Positions 1-10,476 of a stretch of 64,000 bases of DNA are shown here, piece after piece. The translations under genes were made by a program, and so were the position numbers. Under the pieces are notes generated by a model. It was not told where the DNA came from. It ran no database searches and saw nothing but the letters and a program-made list of their open reading frames with translations. The DNA is from Elmis aenea. Lineage: Eukaryota > Arthropoda > Insecta > Coleoptera > Elmidae. The DNA lies in the NCBI GenBank assembly GCA_947652605.1, contig OX393579.1, positions 39,872,970 to 39,936,969 of the forward strand, written 5' to 3'. Positions within the stretch are counted from its first letter, which is position 1. Every line of letters starts with the position of its first letter.

Positions 1-142
1 GGAGGCTTTCACGGCCGTTGTCTGATGAGTGGGTGGTTTTCGGGTTGTGCCGTGTGGAATTCTGAAGAAGTCGTCAGCATGGACGACGAAACGTCAAGCA
101 TTAATAATTCCACACGGCACAACCCGAAAACCACCCACTCAT
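1..142 (+). mobile_element. Body-less Penelope-like hairpin element (partial at window edge)
   Basis: A GC-rich head (1-24) is followed by a 37-nt arm (25-61) whose exact reverse complement lies at 106-142. Between the arms sit only 44 nt, which contain a hammerhead core. The head resembles the head of the Penelope-like element at 25293-26705 (both contain GGCTTYC-CGGCCG), and that element also has 37-nt terminal inverted arms and the same core order. I infer a Penelope-like copy that lost its whole coding body, or a solo terminal repeat. The left boundary is outside or at the edge of the window. Confidence 0.6.
62..105 (+). ncRNA. Hammerhead ribozyme-like core
   Basis: CTGAAGA (62-68) matches the CUGANGA box. 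Stem II is GTCGTC (70-75) and GACGAC (82-87) around a 6-nt loop. GAAAC follows at 88-92. Helix I would be the 37-bp arms. Stem III and the NUH cleavage site do not close cleanly in 93-105, so catalytic activity is doubtful. Hammerhead motifs are an established feature of Penelope-like retroelements. Confidence 0.55.
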
Positions 143-736
143 ACATCTAAATTATTAGAAATGTCGAAAATAAGTAAGGAAAAGATAATATCATAATTAT
201 CTTTCAATTGTTTTAAAATTATCGCTGTTTACCTTCATAGCCTACTCGAAAATATTACGTTACTCTAATAATTTACAATAAAATCGCGATATCTCGAAAA
301 ATATTAGTTTTAGGTATAAAACATGGTTAACGTTTTAGAAAGACAATCAAATTTTCTAAAAGAATATGTAAAAACAAATGGCATGTTGTATTTAAGAAAA
401 TTGAGTTATCGATGTTTAAAGTTTCACAAGTTTGACCAAACGTAAAAAACACCCTGTATAATATTTTTAAAATGTAGCTAGCGCAAAGTGTTAATTAATA
501 TATTTTCAATCTAATTTTTAAACGAAATTCTACTGCCTTTTTAAATAACTTACATGTTATAAAAAATTGAAAGTGCTGTATCGTTCAAAATTTTCATAAA
601 AGTGTAAATTTTACGAAAACGGTTGACTTAAGACCCATTTAACTTTTTACATTTTTTAAACTTAATTTTAAGAGGAATCCAAAGTTGAAGAGCTATACGG
701 TTTCTACCCCCGGAAGTAAGCAATTAGAGACACCAA
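143..736. other. AT-rich stretch without a supported gene
   Basis: No convincing coding region is visible. A transposon-end-like ACACCCTGTATA lies near 451-462. The stretch near 590-690 loosely resembles the outer arm of the inverted repeat at 61452-63967, which suggests decayed repeat DNA. Confidence 0.4.
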
Positions 737-826
737 GACTTGCCTGATCTTGCAAGACATCTCGCAAGACGTGCCTGATCTTGCAAGACGTGCCTGATCT
801 TGCAAGACGTGGCTGATCTTATACGT
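737..826. repeat. Short tandem repeat, about 19-bp unit
   Basis: The motif TGCCTGATCTTGCAAGAC recurs at about 741, 772 and 791, followed by a diverged fourth unit (GGCTGATCTT). A half-unit (CTCGCAAGAC) interrupts the first and second copies. Confidence 0.7.
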
Positions 827-1941
827 CTCGAAGTCGCGTAGCTGCTTGGATGCGTATGCTGTCTTGAGATTCAGACTGGCGGGTAATAATCCTGAGTATG
901 CATGCGACTGCATACAGGAAGTGTGTGCACGCTGTATGACGATCGTAAACATTGTGGGTGTGTAATGAGCGCAACGTGGAATTAGTCTGTTAATTATTAC
1001 GCATTGATACTTCCAGAATAACAACTGAAACAATGCAGCAAGTGCATTTATAATCGTTGTTGCAGAAATTGTGAACAAGAAGATAATCAATGTGAAAGGC
1101 TCATATTTTTATCTAAGGCATTTTACCTTTATTTTCCGTTTATGATATTCGATAAACTAACATAAATTAGTTATTGGATTTAAGATGCTAATAATTACTT
1201 TCATTATACACTGAAGCATATGTTACATTTAAACAAAGATAGTATACCTATTGGTGTTTGGTTCTTGGTTTTGCTGGAAGTGACCCAAAAATGCTGATAT
1301 GTAGACACTTGAGATATACAGTTCATATTCGACAGTCTTAGTAAAAGTTGTTAGAATTATACGTTACGTGTATGTGATGCTGTGTGGTCATTAAAAGTGT
1401 TGGCATTGTGTAGTGCATGCATTATGCAGTTATATTAGATAGAGTATTATGTAACACTGCTGTTATTGGGGATTATTATGTTATTGTGTTTATTTGTGCT
1501 ATTGTGTGTTGGATTGCAATCATTTGGTAATGTACTAATCGTGCTGCTAATTTCTCTCCATTTCTCCATACAGAGTGCTGGGGGGGTAGTGAGCTTACGG
1601 GTCCACCTCCCGGCTGTAGGTGCCCTATGGGGGGTGCCCCCATGAGGGTACACCTGGGTGATGAGGCGCTTTAAGCGTGGGGATCCGGATGTACACCAGA
1701 GGGTCCACCCAGGTGCCATCAAAGCATGCCAACGGTACCCAACGTGACCAGAGAGTCTGATAGTTGTCCAGGTTGCTGATCCGGATTGTTGTCCAGGAGT
1801 TGTACTGGACTAGATCCAGGGTGTGTGTTGATACACATGCTAATTTATATAATGCGTGGGACGCCATGCTTTGCCTATCAGCTTTGTGTGCGAGAGACCA
1901 CCTTGTTGCTTTATGCTTGGCTTTATTGGAGATGTGTGTGT
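827..1941. other. Stretch without a supported gene
   Basis: Short open frames are present on both strands but none resembles a known family. The part 1570-1720 is unusually GC-rich for this window and contains CCC/GGG-rich runs. It may be a relic of a mobile element, but I cannot assign it. Confidence 0.3.
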
Positions 1942-2323
1942 TAGGGGTGGGCGATATATCGATATAATTTTGATATCGACATATCGATGTCCGATATATC
2001 GATATCTGACATTCCGATATATCGATATTTTGAGGGCACCAGTCTCTTTTTTCACTTTTTTACCGACTTTTTTAGCTTCGCGCCGCTTTTATATCGAAAA
2101 TTCGATATGTCGATATATCGATATTCCGATATATCGATAAATCGATATTCCGATATATCGATATTCCGATTTATCGATTGATCGATATGTCGATATATCG
2201 ATATTCCGATTTATCGATAGATCGATATGTCGATATATCGATATATCGATATTCCGATATATCGATATATCGATATATATCGATATAATTTCGATATCGG
2301 AATTTGGATATCGCCCACCCCTA
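1942..2323. mobile_element. hAT-type MITE with internal CGATAT satellite
   Basis: The ends are TAGGGGTGGGCGATAT and its reverse complement. An exact 8-bp duplication GTGTGTGT flanks the element (1934-1941 and 2324-2331). Eight-bp duplications and this type of terminus fit hAT elements. The interior is mostly a tandem array built from ATCGATATTCCGATAT-like units, with no transposase. The short open frames here are by-products of the array. Confidence 0.85.
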
Positions 2324-3555
2324 GTGTGTGTTACTGTAATATGGTGATGGGCTTATATTAACCCTGGCAATCCAGCATCATACGCGGGGGTGGATTCCCC
2401 CCGGTGAGTAGATAATTGTTACTAATTATAAAATGTTATCAGTGGCACAAGCTTCTTTGTTTTATGTACGCTGCATACACCTTTGCACCAATCGCTTGGC
2501 TTCAGCCTCTGCCTGCCTCGGGAACCCATGTGTTTATAATAAATAACACTAAACTTGTAAGTAAAATAATGCGAACCATGTAAATTAAAGTAGTTAACGC
2601 CCCAATTATTAAGTATTCAAAAAGGCATCCTAACAAATGTAGGGAGTTAATTCGGGTAGAATTCCGTAGTTTTAATAATAGCGTATTATTGTTAACTTAA
2701 AAATAATCCCTGATATAATAATTGCTTTCCTACGGAAGCAAATCGATCTAGATAAATGTTCAAGAGCATACATGAAAAGAATACTTGCATGAATTAGCAT
2801 AACAACTAAAACACTGCAACAATGGCATTTGAAATCGTTGTTGCAGAAATTGCGAATACGGAGACAAAAACTGTGATAAAGATAAGCTTAGAATTATGCA
2901 GTTTTCAATAATAATATCGTATTAAAGGGGGGAAAACTGTCTGGACATTAATCGAATCAGCTCGAATTCAGTTGTCAGCCATCTACCGACCAAACATGTC
3001 GATGTCTATAATTGTTAGTGTCGGCGTTGAAGACTTCGACCATGTGGGGTTGAACTATAAGTTTTTGGAACGAGTGTTCGAGGAGTTCGTGGCCACAGGC
3101 TACGATGAAGGTGAAGAAATCTTAGTAACGTTCTCCGTCCAGGAGCATCTAAACGGCTGTGGAGAGGTGTTGATATCAGACTAAATAGAAAGTCTGAATA
3201 GCAGCATAGTTTCGCCACTTGAACAGTGGTTTGAGGATATTGTTCACAATAATGTTATATTATTAATTAATTTAATTTAATGTAATTTATGTTATATTTC
3301 AACAGATTTTAGTTAATTTACTTCTCTTTGTAAATAAATGAATAAAATATGTCATTGTTAAGTGGAAAAAATCAATCTTTGTATGTAATCATTACTTACT
3401 AAGACTACTATAAAATTATCTAGTTCAAATAAATATTTCGCATGAAAATGTAGAGATAAAAATTTGACTACCCCTATTTTATAAAAAACAAAATTGAGCA
3501 ATTTTTTTTTGCATTTTTGTGAATTATCAACGATAGCAGTTATACACTTACCTAT
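2324..3555. other. Stretch without a supported gene
   Basis: A 70-codon plus-strand frame at 2972-3184 starts at an ATG but shows no motif I recognise, and there is no clear promoter. The rest is AT-rich. I see nothing else here. Confidence 0.3.
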
Positions 3556-4300
3556 TTGTAGCAGGACTTTAACGGTCTATACAAAAATTTATTTTAAAGC
3601 GAATATTTCATATCAATATGGTTCCATAAACGCTTCATTTTAAAGATACAGGGTGTTGAAATTTAAAAAAAAATATCGATAATTTTTAACCGCTTCACAA
3701 CCAGTAGATACATTTAAACCAAATTTGGTATACAAAACCACCTTACAGGTTACCACATTCGGTGAGAATGTCAAGCCCCACAAGCAACCAGTGGCGGAGT
3801 TGTGGGGCTTCAGTTTCAATAAATTTTATAAAAAACTAGTACGACCCTGTTCAAAATCAAACTTAAACTTGTTTTTGGGTAGAGCATCTTATTTTAAACA
3901 AAAAGTGTCTTCTAAATTTTCTTCGTATCTACCACCGTATGGCGCGAAATTTGATTTATTTTACTATTCTCGCGAAAACTTTGCTCATAAGTTCGATCTA
4001 AAAATATTGCGAAAAGCAGAAAATTGCAAATTGCAGAGTAAATGCTCATTAATCTTTAATAAAGCGGAACTTCTTTTCTCATTATTAGCATGTTCTGTTA
4101 TTAGAAACTACAAAAATCAGTAATAACTTCTTTATTTCGAACATTAGTGCTGTATATCAAATTTGGTTTAAATATATCTACTGGTTGAGAAACGGTTAAA
4201 AATTATTGATATTTTTTCGAAAATTTCAACACCCTGTATCTTTAAAATGAATTTTATATCGACTGTTAAAGTCCTGCTACAAAAAAGTGGACCACTCTCT
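3556..4300. mobile_element. Inverted-repeat element (family A, solo half at 26966)
   Basis: The left arm (about 3556-3735) reads TAGCAGGACTTTAACGG and continues through ACAGGGTGTTGAAATTT. The right arm (about 4145-4290) is its imperfect reverse complement, ending GTTAAAGTCCTGCTAC. The interior carries a 132-codon frame (3725-4123) that matches no family I know and begins inside the arm, so I do not call it a gene. A half copy lies at 26966-27166. Confidence 0.65.
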
Positions 4301-4914
4301 ATACGAGTTTAAACATTTTACTCGACTTCGGTTTTTTGGTAAGATCAGTTAAGCAAGATCTGGTTTAAAATATACTCTTAAAGGGCTAAGTTTGAACCTT
4401 TTTAACCAACTTCGTATTTTCGTTATTTACGCAAATAGCAAGTGTCGCATCAAAAAGTGAAAAATATAGCATATGTTACAGAGACTTGAGTTTTTGTTTC
4501 AAAATATTAATGAATTGCAAATGATAGTTGTAAACTTGTAAAGAACTACATAAAAAATTTGTTCAGTCCAAAAAGCAAAATTATTTCACAGCAATTTCGC
4601 TATGCTTTTATTTCAGTGGTGTCCTTCTACAAGTAAAAACAAACTCGTAAGTGTTGTCTTAAATACTGTACAAATACAATTTTTTAAAAAGTGTATAATA
4701 CTATCAAGTGGCTATTCAAATATTCGTTTGCTAACTTTAAGTTGGGTTTACATTAATCATGTGAGCGGATCAACTCACATGAATTCATGTGAAATGAACG
4801 CCAATTGGCCGTCTAAACCTTATAATTCATGTCAGTTGATCATTTGAATGGAATCATTTCTCAGTTGAGAGTTGAAACAAGTTTAACTTTTGCATTCATT
4901 TCAATTGTTTCAAA

Positions 4915-5106
4915 ATGGCGAAAAGTCGATGGTCAGAGGATAAATCTATTAAGTTTCTGACTGTATATGAAAATTGCGAGTGTTTGTGGAACTCAAAAAG
5001 CAATGATTATAAAAATGTAGAATTAAGAGCAAGCGCTATACAAAGGCTAGTCGGTGATATGCGGGAATTGGGTATTGAACTCTATAAAGGTATTCCAAGT
5101 TTTTAA
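4915..5106 (+). pseudogene. MADF-domain protein of PIF/Harbinger element, truncated
   Basis: The frame starts with MAKSRWSEDKSIKFL and then LTVYENCECLWN, the typical start of a MADF (Myb/SANT-like, Adf-1 type) DNA-binding domain: Trp near residue 6 and the E-x-LWN motif near 24. The remaining residues to 63 cover about two thirds of the domain before a stop. The C-terminal part is lost at the internal deletion, where the antisense transposase begins to overlap. In PIF/Harbinger elements this protein binds the element ends and assists the transposase. The ATG has the good context CAAAATGG. It is a remnant, not a functional gene. Confidence 0.7.
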
Positions 5107-6644
5107 AAGAATCCTAAAGAATGCTAAATAACGCATAGTTATTTCGAGTTTTACCTGGGCTGAAATAGCCTTACACATTAATGTGTCTTGTTTCGTAATC
5201 TTAGGGGAAACTTTTGTTAATAGATTATTAAATTGAATTTGGTTCATTCTAAGTAGGGTTTGGGAAGATTCGGTCTTTTTGGATTCGACGAATCCGAATC
5301 TAATTCACGATTATTTTACGAATCCGAATCCGGATCCGAATCCAGTTCAAAAATAAAATGAAGTACAGTGCTATAAAAAATTATTGTATAGTGTATGAAT
5401 TTCGCAAATTTAAAAATTACAGACGATTTACAATATTTGTTAGCGGTTGTCAGTTTTATCAATAGCGCATCAAAGGGTTTTACTAACACGAAGTTAAGTT
5501 AATTAATGTTTATATTAATAATTTAAACGCCTTCAATCAGTTATATGGCACTGTATTTCATTGTTAAAGTATGAAGTGAAATAACAAGTATAAGTGTATT
5601 ATGATAATATTTAATTACCAAAAACAATACCTAATTAAAGTTTATTCTCTAGTAATTTAAAAAGAGTCTTAATCTCTTAATGATCATATTTAGAAAAATA
5701 TATATTTGAGAACTAAATACAATAATAAATTAAAGTTCAGTCTTTAATAATAAAAAAAAGTCTTAATACCTTAATGAGTACATTTCATAAAAAATTTATA
5801 TTTCATAAGTAAATAACTAAAAAAAACAATAAATAAATTGAAAATATTCTCTAATAAATTTTGGTAACAAAAAATAAGTATGTATTACTGATTGTGAGTA
5901 AAATAAAAATGTTAAAAAATTAATTTTTACTCAAAAAATAAAATTTCAAACAACTAAAGCATTTAAAGATGTATCCAACAATCTTGAACGAATCTTTGTG
6001 CAAAAATTATTTGCTACAGAGGAAGTTCTTTTTGAAGTTATGATTGCTCGATATAATTTTTCTAAATAGTCCGTTCTAATTTTGGTATTTGAAAATAATG
6101 TAAACTCTTTTTTTAAGGCCGGCAAATTTATCTTGAGACTTTGATAATATAGGGCGTTTTTCCATTTTCAATATTCTCTCTTCCAGCGTTAACACTTGAA
6201 CATCATCTGCACCTGCAATATTTTTGCAATCACCCTCAGCTCTATTTCTTCATTTTTATCTTCTTCATCAAACAATATTTGTTGCAAAATTAAGTAGGTA
6301 TTTTCGTTGGTGTGGTAGCGTTAATAAGACCTAACCCGAGATTCGTCGAATCTTAAACCGAATATCGAATCCGAATATTTACAGTGGGATTCGGCGAATC
6401 CGAATCCGGGTACCCGGATCCGAAAAACCCTAATTCTAAGTAAATTTTTGTAATTTATCGGATCTTCTGATTGCAATTTGCGCAACAGATTTCTAGAGGC
6501 ACCTTGGGCTTCTCTACGATGAATCCATTGTTTCACCCATACCCTCGTTTTTCGGTCCTTTTTCTTACGCAATGTCTTAATTAATTTACCAGCTACAATT
6601 GTTACAGATTGAAGAACTGCTTTGTGTACTTCCACTTTCGTCAT
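5047..6644 (-). pseudogene. PIF/Harbinger transposase N-terminal part, split by a hAT insertion
   Basis: From 6644 downward the frame encodes a basic start and then RVWVKQWIHRREAQGA and LLRKLQSEDPINYKNLLR, the conserved N-terminal block of Harbinger nucleases. The frame then enters the hAT element (6432-5254). On the far side, 5253-5047 resumes in the same frame with the usual next block (NNLLTKVSPKITKQDT, AISAQVKL, MRYLA). The catalytic DDE region is absent because of the element's internal deletion. This gene would cut and join element ends in a working copy. Confidence 0.8.
5254..6432. mobile_element. hAT element nested in PIF/Harbinger
   Basis: The ends are TAGGGTTTGGG and AAAAACCCTA. 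An exact 8-bp target duplication ATTCTAAG flanks it (5246-5253 and 6433-6440). The subterminal regions are rich in GATTCGGATTCG-like repeats on both sides. The AT-rich interior has no intact transposase. It interrupts the Harbinger transposase between two conserved blocks, so it is younger than that element. Confidence 0.88.
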
Positions 6645-6757
6645 CTTGAATCATCTAATACAATGCAATTCAAATGAAGCGTGTAAAAATGCAATTGCTT
6701 TCATGTCACATGAATTCATGTGAGTTGATCCACTCACATGACTAATGTAAACCCAAC

Positions 6758-7770
6758 TTAAGGCAATGAAAGTAAAAAATGTTTATTGCTGGGGAATTCG
6801 CAAGTGTTTATCACATCATTTAGAAATTCGTATAAGTTTTAAAGTTCATTTCTATGACACAATGCTGATTTTTAATGGTAATCCATGTTATTGCTGATAT
6901 GCGATTAATAGATAATTTCCTTTTCCACTTTTGTTTAGATCCCGACGAAGTCTTATTACGCAAGTGCCAATAGCAAAGATAATTGTCTGTCTAGATGTTT
7001 GTTTTATGATAAATATCGATAAAACGTTTGCTTTGTAGTTGTTATTTTAAATTCAGTTACTTAAATTGAAGATGGTTGCTATTTATAATTTATTATTGTT
7101 CAATAAGTGGCAGTCTATATTTTAAATATGAGCTAAAATTAAAAATCTCTCGCGTCTGCCATACAGGGTATCGTAGTAAAAACTTTTCACTCTATTTTCG
7201 AATATGAAAACTCTTGAGATTTTTTATCACATGAAATATAATTTAACTATCTTTTACGAGAAACTTTCTTATATTAGAAGCAAAGGTAAGATTACCGTTT
7301 CCCAAAGAGCAAAAACAGGAAATTATACTTATCATTGTAAAAGGCAATTCAAGAGCTTTCAGAAGTTATATTTAAAAATATGTGTTGTTATTTGAATGTA
7401 AAAAGTAGCTGAAAACTAAATAATAATACTGTATATTTTACAAACGTTTAGATATTTGTAAAACCTTATTTAATATTTAGATTAGGGTGACCAGAATTTG
7501 CTATTCCCAAAGTAAGACATTTATATACGGGATGTTTCAAAATAAATGAACATTAAAAATCATGACCACCTATAAATTTTTTAAATTTATTCTCTTGTTA
7601 AAAACAGGGAAACTACATGAAGTGTAATATAATTAAAAAGAGGCGACAAATTACAATGATCTTGAAAGTTCAGTTATAGCAGTGTATGTAGAATGTAAAA
7701 TAATCTGTAATAATTATGTTATTAATAAAAACAATCACATTTACAAACAAAATTTGTGATATGTTTGTAT
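6758..7770. other. Stretch without a supported gene
   Basis: AT-rich sequence with only short frames. Near 7530 GGGATGTTTCAAAATAAATG resembles a mariner-type terminus, but I find no partner end. Confidence 0.3.
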
Positions 7771-7845
7771 ACGGCGAAAAATTGTGGCGGCGAAGAATTG
7801 TGGCGGCGAAGAATTGTGGAGGCGAAGAATTGTGGGCGAAGAATG
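7771..7845. repeat. 18-bp tandem repeat, about four units
   Basis: Units of the form GGCGGCGAAGAATTGTG repeat with few changes (ACGGCGAAAAATTGT, two exact units, one GGAGGCG variant, then a shortened unit). The array is G-rich on the plus strand. Confidence 0.75.
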
Positions 7846-8180
7846 TTCCGGACAATTATTTAAAAATTTATTTTTTAAAAGCAAATTGTAAAATCGTAAG
7901 CCCGGAGAATTTGATCCCCCCCCCTGACAAAGAAATAAATTATTTGAACATTCATTTCAGCAACGTTCTTCTAAGGTTCTATGGGGTATTTGTGCGTAAA
8001 AAAAAACAAATTTTGGGATGATGTTTGTCCCCTGTGAATCCTGGGAAATTTTATTTCATCATTTCTCCTCTCTCGTCGGCCCTGATTGAGACACCCTGCA
8101 AATTATCCTTTTATTTATTTACACAAAACAATTTTTGTTAGGAAAGTTCTCATCATTGATTAAAAAATAAATCACGATAA

Positions 8181-8433
8181 TTTTTTTTTTTTTTTTTAAT
8201 TGTTGGTTAAGGACACCAACTACTTTGGCCATTAGCGTCCGGGAGTAGGGAGCGGGGAACAAGGAAAGGGTGGGTAAGGTAAGGGTAGGTGGAAGTACTG
8301 TCACAGCATTTGCCTATAGTAGGTAGAGGGAACCACCTGAAACCTCTACGATGACAGACGGCCGTGGGATTCGAACCCACGACCTCCCGATTACAAGTTA
8401 GGTTGTTTTACCAACCAGCCACCAAGCTCGGTT
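8181..8433 (-). mobile_element. tRNA-derived SINE
   Basis: Read on the minus strand, the 5' part has a pol III A box (TGGCTGGTTGG) and B box (GGTTCGAATCC) in tRNA arrangement. The anticodon-like loop CTTGTAA suggests a tRNA-Thr(TGT) origin. A non-tRNA body of about 180 bp follows, ending in a poly(A) tract (8181-8197 as T on the plus strand). Flanking copies of ACGATAA-TTT at about 8174 and 8434 look like the target-site duplication. It would be mobilised by a LINE. Confidence 0.85.
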
Positions 8434-8439
8434 ACGATA

Positions 8440-9731
8440 AATTTTATTGTTTATGATTCGAAAGAAATTTGAAAAAGGTGCAATGTGGCTTTAGACTGGG
8501 TAAAACACGCAGGACCTAATGTTTACTTTAAGACAGAAGTGAAAAAACAATAGAACATTCAAAGGTGCTGTACTTGTGTTTTATCGATTTGTCTAAAGCC
8601 TTCGATAGTGTGCCAACGGAAAAGATCTGGAAACAAAGTAGAGTGGGAAGAGGATTGCTGAACGCCATCAACAGTTTATATAAGAGTAGTAGAGATTATG
8701 TGCGAACCCATAACAGCAGTTCCCAGGAATTTATAACAACAGTGGGAGTAAACAAGGAGGCATTTTAAGTCCACTGCTCTTTATAATTCATATGGTGCCT
8801 GTCCACGTGAGAGTAAACAACTCTCGATAGCAGCGTCGCCAAGGATACAGCCAATCGCGAGTTACTCTTAGGGGCTGTATCCTTGGCGACGCTGCTATCT
8901 AGAGTAGTTTACTCTCACGTGGACAGGCACCATTAGGGATAAAATAATTAAAGAATGTAAACAAAACACAAAGAAAGCCTACTGGGGTTGGAATAAACTA
9001 AAACCAATATCCTTAACAGAAATAGCCTTTGCAGATGATGTGGTGGATATAATATGAATATTAATATAACAAAAACAGGGGTTATGCTTATAGCGAAAAA
9101 TCACGAACAAGCAATTATGCTAGACCAAAAAAAGATAGAGTAGGTAGCGAATTTTAAATATTTAGGAACAATAATTGCAGAGAATGGTAAATTGGAGGAA
9201 GATCTGAATAATAGAATAGCAGCAGCGATGACATTTTACTACATTACTAATGAGTGTTTGATAACGACGAAAACGCTAGTTTTTAATGCAGTGTACATGC
9301 TCATTCTCACGTACAGTTCAGAAACTTGGAACTAACACAACTACAAAGGATACAGACACAGGAAATGAGATTTCTGAGAAGAATAGAGGGATGTAGACTG
9401 ATCAATAAAATCAGTAACGAAAAAAAATCGAAAATACGTAGGAGTAACAGATATTAAGATAAAGATGGAGACGACAACTACTACGCTTGCCATAAAGTAG
9501 ATACGCGGAAATAGGATGGAAAATGAAGATAGAGGGAAAAGAAATAGAGGAAAACCAAGAATAAAATGGGAAAAAGAAGTGGGGCAGAGACTAGAAGAAA
9601 AAGGAGTCAGTTGCAGAGATGTGCCACAATTAGCTAACGATAGACAGGAGTAGAGAAACTTAATACAAAAATAGAAAAGCATACCTCGACACCGAAAGGT
9701 ACTAGAGGAACCTATAAAGAAGAAGAAGATG
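8440..9731 (+). pseudogene. Degenerate non-LTR retrotransposon reverse transcriptase
   Basis: Fragments in several frames give FIDLSKAFDSVPTEKIW (catalytic motif A with Asp), then GGILSPLLFIIH, IAFADDV (the F/YADD box) and ANFKYLGTIIAENGKL with later YSSETWN, the order of a LINE ORF2 reverse transcriptase and its C-terminal part. Stops and frameshifts are frequent, and a hairpin MITE (8792-8933) splits it after the GGILSP motif. The 3' end runs into AAGAAGAAGAAGA near 9731, probably the simple-repeat tail. The 5' half with the endonuclease is absent. The clade (RTE- or Jockey-like) is not certain. Confidence 0.75.
8792..8933. mobile_element. Short fold-back MITE inside the LINE
   Basis: ATGGTGCCTGTCCACGTGAG at the left end is the exact reverse complement of the right end. 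The arms stay paired for about 60 bp with few mismatches, leaving a loop of about 20 bp. It has no coding capacity. The flanking target duplication is unclear. Confidence 0.8.
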
Positions 9732-10054
9732 CATATTTTTTAAATTCTAGAAATCATTAAATATACACTTATTAACTTTTACAAATAAAATTGTCGGCCT
9801 TACACGCTAGTAGTTAAGGAATAAAATTAAACATATGTTTTTAATAAAACAAATCTAAAATAATGTAATTTTTATTTTAAAAATAATTTCAATTTTTATT
9901 TTAAAAATAATTTCAATTTTTATGTTTAAAATTCAAGAATGACTACATCGTATACTATTACATGTTTAGATGTAATTAAGTATTAAATGGTTGTGATACT
10001 GAACGTAATCGGTCACTAAAATAATAGCTATCTAAATTCACACAATACTTGGGA
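9732..10054. other. AT-rich stretch without a gene
   Basis: Very AT-rich sequence, including a short direct duplication of TTTTTATTTTAAAAATAAT near 9868-9920. No coding or RNA gene is seen. Confidence 0.4.
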
Positions 10055-10060
10055 TTTATT
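10055..10060 (-). terminator. Poly(A) signal of the 10.1-kb gene
   Basis: AATAAA on the minus strand, about 70 bp after the stop codon. Confidence 0.5.
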
Positions 10061-10130
10061 GTACAGATAAGTTGTTATGTAGGTGTAAACACAATATTAT
10101 TAAATAATCTTTTTTTTTACTTTAAATGGA

Positions 10131-10355
10131 TTACAGTTTACTTCGAACGAATATGTTGCAACAATCCGTGCAGTCCCAAACCTCTACGATTTTTTGGTTC
10201 TCATCTCTATCGAAGCATTTTTTTAAAGGCACGTCAATAACATTTCTTTTCGTACGGTTTGAATTCTTCTTCTTTTCTGCACAGTTATCACATGTTTTCA
10301 ATTTCCCATTAATACCATCAAGTTCTATGTATGCTTCGACGTAGTTACCTTCCAT
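10131..10355 (-). CDS. Small 'IDVP'-motif protein, 74 aa
   Basis: A 74-residue hydrophilic protein with no signal peptide or membrane segment by eye. It has Cys at 22, 25, 47, 62, 65 and 66, a KR pair at 36-37, then NVIDVP (38-43), C47 and W60. The block KRNVIDVP-C-D-W is shared with the proteins at 20871 and 43258, so these form a family. The gene structure is complete: a TATA box at 10496-10503, a likely start of transcription near 10477, a 5'UTR intron of 55 bp (10416-10362, GTAAGT donor, TTTTTCAAG acceptor), an ATG five bases into exon 2, and an AATAAA signal at 10055-10060. The IDVP motif recalls the C-terminus of insect secapin-like peptides, but this is weak and the function is unknown. 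Confidence 0.65.
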   Translation of the reverse strand: MEGNYVEAYIELDGINGKLKTCDNCAEKKKNSNRTKRNVIDVPLKKCFDRDENQKIVEVWDCTDCCNIFVRSKL

Positions 10356-10361
10356 TTTTGA

Positions 10362-10416
10362 CTTGAAAAATTTTAGTAAATTATCGATAATTGGTTTTTA
10401 TTAGATTAAAACTTAC
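10362..10416 (-). other. Predicted 5'UTR intron of the 10.1-kb gene
   Basis: The donor GTAAGTTTT is a strong consensus match. A branch-point-like CTAAA and a T-rich tract precede CAAG. The 55-bp length is typical of short insect introns. The exon upstream holds only a two-codon uORF (ATG GAG TGA). Confidence 0.5.
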
Positions 10417-10476
10417 TTTTTGTAGCTCACTTCACTCCATCAGATGAGTTGTAAAGAATATTATACAAGAATATAC

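Larger units (their letters stand above)
4741..6757. mobile_element. PIF/Harbinger-type element, internally deleted, with a nested hAT
   Basis: Terminal inverted repeats begin GTTGGGTTTACATTA and continue through ATGTGAGYGGATCAACTC. TTAA borders both ends (4737-4740 and 6758-6761), compatible with the 3-bp TWA target of PIF/Harbinger. The element encodes a MADF-domain protein on the plus strand and the start of a Harbinger transposase on the minus strand, the usual two-gene set. An internal deletion has brought the two genes into overlap near 5047-5106, and a hAT element is inserted at 5254-6432. Confidence 0.8.

Noticed and set aside
737..826. A CRISPR array, considered for this and the other short tandem arrays (7771-7845, 61978-62069)
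   Set aside because: Units are directly adjacent without unique spacers, no cas genes are present, and the window is clearly eukaryotic.
3725..4123. 132-codon plus-strand frame
   Set aside because: It starts inside a terminal inverted arm, matches no family, and lies in a non-autonomous element.
8340..8434. A tRNA gene on the minus strand
   Set aside because: The A and B boxes are those of a SINE head: a body and poly(A) tail follow directly, and the acceptor-stem ends do not pair as in a real tRNA.
9341..9682. A 113-codon minus-strand hydrophobic frame
   Set aside because: It is antisense to the decayed LINE 3' part and owes its Phe/Leu/Ser composition to the A-rich sense strand.
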